In this document: one piece after another, positions 61,146 through 64,000 of the stretch | How the letters are laid out: every line of letters begins with the position of its first letter | Numbering within the stretch: position 1 is the stretch's first letter | DNA from: Mesorhizobium sp. L2C084A000 | GTDB taxonomy: Bacteria > Pseudomonadota > Alphaproteobacteria > Rhizobiales > Rhizobiaceae | Length of the DNA stretch: 64,000 nucleotides | NCBI RefSeq assembly: GCF_000502875.1 | Contig: NZ_AYWX01000011.1 | Coordinates: 149,521-213,520, forward strand | Direction of reading: 5' to 3' | Position numbers and translations under genes: made by a program | Notes under the pieces: generated by a model | Told to the model about the DNA's origin: nothing | Database searches by the model: none | What the model saw: only the letters and a program-made list of their open reading frames with translations

Positions 61146-61553
61146 ATGACCGCGCCAGGCGATTTACAGCAGGCACTGTTTCTCAGGCTGAAAAGCGATG
61201 CATCGCTGTCGGCCTTGCTGGGCGGCGCCGGACTGCTCGAACGGCCAACCGATAATGCCGCTTTTCCGTACGTGACCTGGGGCCATACCTCCGCTTTCGA
61301 CTGGGATACGGGCACCGAGAACACCGACGATCAGTTGATTACGCTGCATGTCTGGTCGAAAGCCCATGGCGACGCGGAAACGCTTGCCATCATGGCCGCC
61401 ATCCAGGCGCGCCTTGCCGACGCAGCATTGGTGATTGGCCCTCGCGGCCAGACACGACTGTCGCTGGAATTTGCCGAAGCCCGCCATGACGAGGATCTGC
61501 TCGTGCATCACGGGCTGCTGCGTTTTCGCGCGATAACGCAGGAAAATGCCTGA
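61146..61553 (+). CDS. DUF3168 protein (gene transfer agent/phage tail completion type)
   Basis: A 135-residue DUF3168 protein, recognised from AFPYVTWGHTSAFDWDTGT, LITLHVWSKAHGDAETLA and the HHGLLRFRAIT end. In gene transfer agent clusters this family sits at the head-tail joining step. No other GTA or phage gene is visible on either side, so it is an orphan. GGAGG precedes the start. Confidence 0.85.
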   Translation: MTAPGDLQQALFLRLKSDASLSALLGGAGLLERPTDNAAFPYVTWGHTSAFDWDTGTENTDDQLITLHVWSKAHGDAETLAIMAAIQARLADAALVIGPRGQTRLSLEFAEARHDEDLLVHHGLLRFRAITQENA

Positions 61554-61728
61554 TGCGCTTTCAATATGGTCAAAACCGAGTCTAGACTGGACTTTCGCGG
61601 GATTTCACCTGTTCGAGGCGGTGAAATTCCAGGTTGATTGTCTCGCGTTGCAGGGGTGTGGCGAGCATGTTTTCAGCGACGTTCACCGTTCATTTCACGT
61701 TCAGCACCGATGCGTTACAACGCCGGTC

Positions 61729-62031
61729 ATGAAAACGCTTCGCTCCCACTTCCGAACCGCGACACTGGCGCTTTGTGCTGCCGGACTGTTCGCGTCGCAG
61801 GCGATAGCGATACCGGTCATCGCGCCGCCCGACCTGGCCAGTCCGATCGTACTGGCGGCGTCCGATTGCTACGCCATCGGCCAACAGGTGGCCGAACAGA
61901 ATGGCGGAACGCTGGCCAAGGCCTCGCAGTCGACGCGCGGCGGCCAGCCGGTCTGTGTCATCGTCGTGCTCGTTCCGGGCAAGGACGGACAACGTCCGCG
62001 CCGTTCCGAAATCGTCGTTCCGCTGAACTGA
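61729..62031 (+). CDS. Small secreted protein upstream of feuP (FeuN-like candidate)
   Basis: A 100-residue protein with a clear signal peptide (about 1-27, AAGLFASQAIA) and two Cys in the mature part (DCYAIG and PVCVIVV) likely forming a disulfide. In Sinorhizobium, feuPQ is preceded by FeuN, a small periplasmic inhibitor of the FeuQ kinase. Size, location and order match, but I cannot confirm sequence identity. The start at 61729 places the signal correctly. Confidence 0.7.
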   Translation: MKTLRSHFRTATLALCAAGLFASQAIAIPVIAPPDLASPIVLAASDCYAIGQQVAEQNGGTLAKASQSTRGGQPVCVIVVLVPGKDGQRPRRSEIVVPLN

Positions 62032-62103
62032 TCTAATCAACCTTAGGCTACGTTTCCCAGGCCGCCGGAATCGGCCTATATCTGCCCCAGTCTTCAATCT
62101 GAC

Positions 62104-62137
62104 AAAGCTCTTCAACAGGTAAAGCTCTTCAACAGGT
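62104..62137. repeat. Two tandem 17-bp repeats before feuP
   Basis: AAAGCTCTTCAACAGGT occurs twice, exactly and head to tail (62104-62120, 62121-62137). It ends 12 bp before the feuP start, in its leader. Confidence 0.95.
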
Positions 62138-62149
62138 ATCGAACTCCGC

Positions 62150-62815
62150 ATGCGTGTACTCGTCGTCGAAGATGACAAGGATCTCAATCGGCAGATATCG
62201 GATGCGCTGGTCGATGCCGGCTATGTCGTCGACCGCGCCTTCGACGGCGAGGAAGGCCATTTCCTTGGCGACACCGAGCCCTACGACGCCGTCGTGCTCG
62301 ATATCGGCCTGCCGCAGATGGACGGCATCAGCGTGGTCGAGCGTTGGCGACGCGGCGGCCGCAAGATGCCGGTGCTGATCCTGACGGCGCGCGACCGCTG
62401 GAGCGACAAGGTCTCCGGCATCGATGCCGGCGCCGATGACTACGTCACCAAGCCGTTCCACATCGAGGAGGTGCTGGCGAGGCTGCGGGCCCTGATCCGG
62501 CGGGCTGCCGGCCATGCGTCGTCCGAACTGACCTGCGGGCCGCTGCGTCTCGACACCAAGGCCTCCAAGGCCGATGTCGACGGCGTGCCGCTGAAACTGA
62601 CGTCGCACGAGTTCCGCCTGCTTGCCTATCTGATGCACCATATGGGCGAGGTCGTCTCGCGGACCGAACTGGTCGAGCACCTCTACGATCAGGATTTCGA
62701 CCGCGATTCCAACACCATCGAGGTGTTTGTCGGGCGGCTGCGCAAGAAGATGGGCATCGACATGATCGAAACCGTGCGCGGCATGGGCTACCGCATGCGT
62801 GAGCCGGAGGCGTAA
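62150..62815 (+). CDS. feuP: OmpR-type response regulator FeuP
   Basis: A 221-residue response regulator. The phospho-acceptor Asp is in VVLDIGLPQMDG; the C-terminal winged helix (about 125-220) includes TSHEFRLLAYLMHH and GMGYRMREPEA. The sequence is strongly FeuP-like. In Sinorhizobium FeuP/FeuQ controls cyclic glucan export and growth in low osmolarity. The kinase gene overlaps its end by 17 bp. Confidence 0.9.
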   Translation: MRVLVVEDDKDLNRQISDALVDAGYVVDRAFDGEEGHFLGDTEPYDAVVLDIGLPQMDGISVVERWRRGGRKMPVLILTARDRWSDKVSGIDAGADDYVTKPFHIEEVLARLRALIRRAAGHASSELTCGPLRLDTKASKADVDGVPLKLTSHEFRLLAYLMHHMGEVVSRTELVEHLYDQDFDRDSNTIEVFVGRLRKKMGIDMIETVRGMGYRMREPEA

Positions 62816-64000
62816 CTCGGAACCGCTCAAACCAACCGCAAGGACGCCGCTTTCGCTGCGTTTGTGGCCGCGTTCGCTGACGTTCCGCGTCATCGCCTTT
62901 TCCACGGTCTGGGCGATCGTGACGCTCGTCGTCATCTTCACCTTGATAACCACGCTCTACCGCCAAGCCAGCGAACGCGGCTTCGACAGCCTGCTTTCGG
63001 CGCATCTGTTCAACCTGATCGGTTCGATCGGCATCTCCGACAGCGGGGCGCTGACTGGCGCGCCAGACCTCGGCGACCTTCGGTTCTCGGAGCCGAATTC
63101 GGGCTGGTACTGGTCGGTGGAGCCCGCTTCGGAAGGTGTGCATGGTGATCTTCATTCGTCTTCGATGTTGAAAAACATCCCGTCGCCGAGCGTTGCCGAG
63201 GTGCCGTTCAATGCCAGCTTTCAGCGCAGCTACGCAGCCGAAGGCATCGACGGCGAGCAACTCGAAGTTTTCGAGAGCGAATTCGTTCTCGACGCCAAGA
63301 ACCGGGCCGCGCGTTTCCGCGTCATGGGCAACCAGAGCGAACTCGAACAGGAAATCGCTACCTTTCAGCGCCGCCTGCTGACCTATCTCAGCCTGTTCGG
63401 CGTCGGCATGATCGCCATCAACGCGATCGCCATCCTGCTCGGCCTGCAGCCGCTGCGCCGGGTCAGGAACGCGCTAGCCATGGTGCGCGAAGGCACCGCC
63501 CAGAGGCTCGACGGCCGCTTCCCGGCCGAGATCGAACCGCTTGCCAACGAAACCAATGCCTTGATCGAAAACAACAGGCGCATCGTCGAGCGGTCGCGAA
63601 CACAGGTCGGCAATCTCGCCCATTCGCTGAAGACGCCGCTGGCGGTACTGCTCAACGAGGGCCGCGCGCTCGGCGGTGCCAAGGGGCAGCTGATCGCCGA
63701 ACAGGCCGCTTCCATGCAGAAGCAGGTTGAACACTATCTCCAGCGCGCCCGCGTCGCGGCACAACGCGACAGCGTCGTCTACCGCACGCCGGTGACGCCG
63801 CTGGTGCAGCGCATGGTGCGGGTTATGCAGAAGCTCAATCCGCGGACAAATCTGTCGCTGTCGCTGCCGGCGGCCGAGATCGTCTTCGCCGGCGAGCGCG
63901 AGGACCTTGAGGAGTTGCTGGGCAATCTCCTTGAAAACGCGATGAAATGGGCAAAGAGCGCGGTGCAGGTTTCGGTCGTGCCCTTGACCGGCAAGGACGA
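62799..64000 (+). CDS. feuQ: Sensor histidine kinase FeuQ (partial, cut by window end)
   Basis: The open frame runs from a GTG at 62799 to the window end (400 codons, no stop). Membrane segments are near residues 28-48 and 195-215, flanking a periplasmic domain (about 50-190). A HAMP-like linker precedes the H-box NLAHSLKTPLAVL and N-box ELLGNLLENAMKW. The catalytic domain continues outside. The GTG start is the only usual start before a stop at 62763, and it lacks a strong ribosome site, fitting coupling with feuP. Partner of FeuP. Confidence 0.88.
   Translation, partial: MSRRRNSEPLKPTARTPLSLRLWPRSLTFRVIAFSTVWAIVTLVVIFTLITTLYRQASERGFDSLLSAHLFNLIGSIGISDSGALTGAPDLGDLRFSEPNSGWYWSVEPASEGVHGDLHSSSMLKNIPSPSVAEVPFNASFQRSYAAEGIDGEQLEVFESEFVLDAKNRAARFRVMGNQSELEQEIATFQRRLLTYLSLFGVGMIAINAIAILLGLQPLRRVRNALAMVREGTAQRLDGRFPAEIEPLANETNALIENNRRIVERSRTQVGNLAHSLKTPLAVLLNEGRALGGAKGQLIAEQAASMQKQVEHYLQRARVAAQRDSVVYRTPVTPLVQRMVRVMQKLNPRTNLSLSLPAAEIVFAGEREDLEELLGNLLENAMKWAKSAVQVSVVPLTGKD

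Noticed and set aside
1..64000. CRISPR arrays, complete insertion sequences, rRNA genes
   Set aside because: No regular repeat-spacer array, no transposase with terminal repeats and no rRNA sequence was seen. The short tandem arrays have no unique spacers.

Overview
The window reads as a chromosomal segment of a Mesorhizobium-type alphaproteobacterium (Hyphomicrobiales). The base composition is GC-rich. Diagnostic genes are the betI-betC-betA-betB choline operon, a Ros/MucR regulator with Asp in place of the second zinc-ligand Cys (reported for Mesorhizobium), a Rhizobium-type class 3 asparaginase, FeuPQ, and DUF5330, DUF1491 and DUF2336 proteins typical of this order. Two families of palindromic intergenic elements are each present twice. 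Genus is inferred from these features; no database was searched.

Region 1 (1-7.8 kb) is the most unusual part. A class III cyclase/STAND-ATPase regulator is followed on the same strand by a YcaO cyclodehydratase/thioamidase, a TfuA partner, a zinc metallopeptidase and a 230-residue protein of unknown family. After these comes about 600 bp without a convincing gene, ending at a tRNA-Pro(CGG). This looks like a TfuA-coupled YcaO modification system without an obvious precursor, possibly on an island that abuts the tRNA 3' end.

Region 2 (8-22 kb) holds phosphomannomutase plus a ManC-AGE epimerase fusion (GDP-mannose supply). It then has the bet operon on the minus strand, with a PLP dehydratase inserted between betC and betA, and a thiolase with an asparaginase. 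A Tat-exported right-handed repeat protein and a GreA-like factor close it.

Region 3 (22.4-34.6 kb) holds a Doc/AbrB toxin-antitoxin pair with a striking 30-bp perfect inverted repeat in its leader. It continues with methylmalonyl-CoA mutase subunits, a HerA-like ATPase, a methyltransferase and an alpha/beta hydrolase-LuxR fusion. An L,D-transpeptidase, a HAD dehalogenase, a branched-chain aminotransferase and SodB follow.

Region 4 (34.9-50.6 kb) holds cytochrome c' and a diheme cytochrome, a SET protein, LysE and oligopeptidase B, MucR, and SufE. A conserved-looking block follows with DUF5330, a DivJ-like kinase, a peptidoglycan-binding protein, DUF1491 and DUF2336. It ends with a DUF1214/DUF1254 pair and a bifunctional penicillin-binding protein.

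Region 5 (50.8-64 kb) holds an FAD oxidase and a dimethylargininase-like plus M20 amidohydrolase operon. These lie divergent from a LysR regulator and a polyamine-type ABC importer. A FAH-family hydratase, an orphan gene-transfer-agent-type DUF3168 gene and the FeuN?-FeuP-FeuQ envelope-sensing system follow; FeuQ is cut by the window end.
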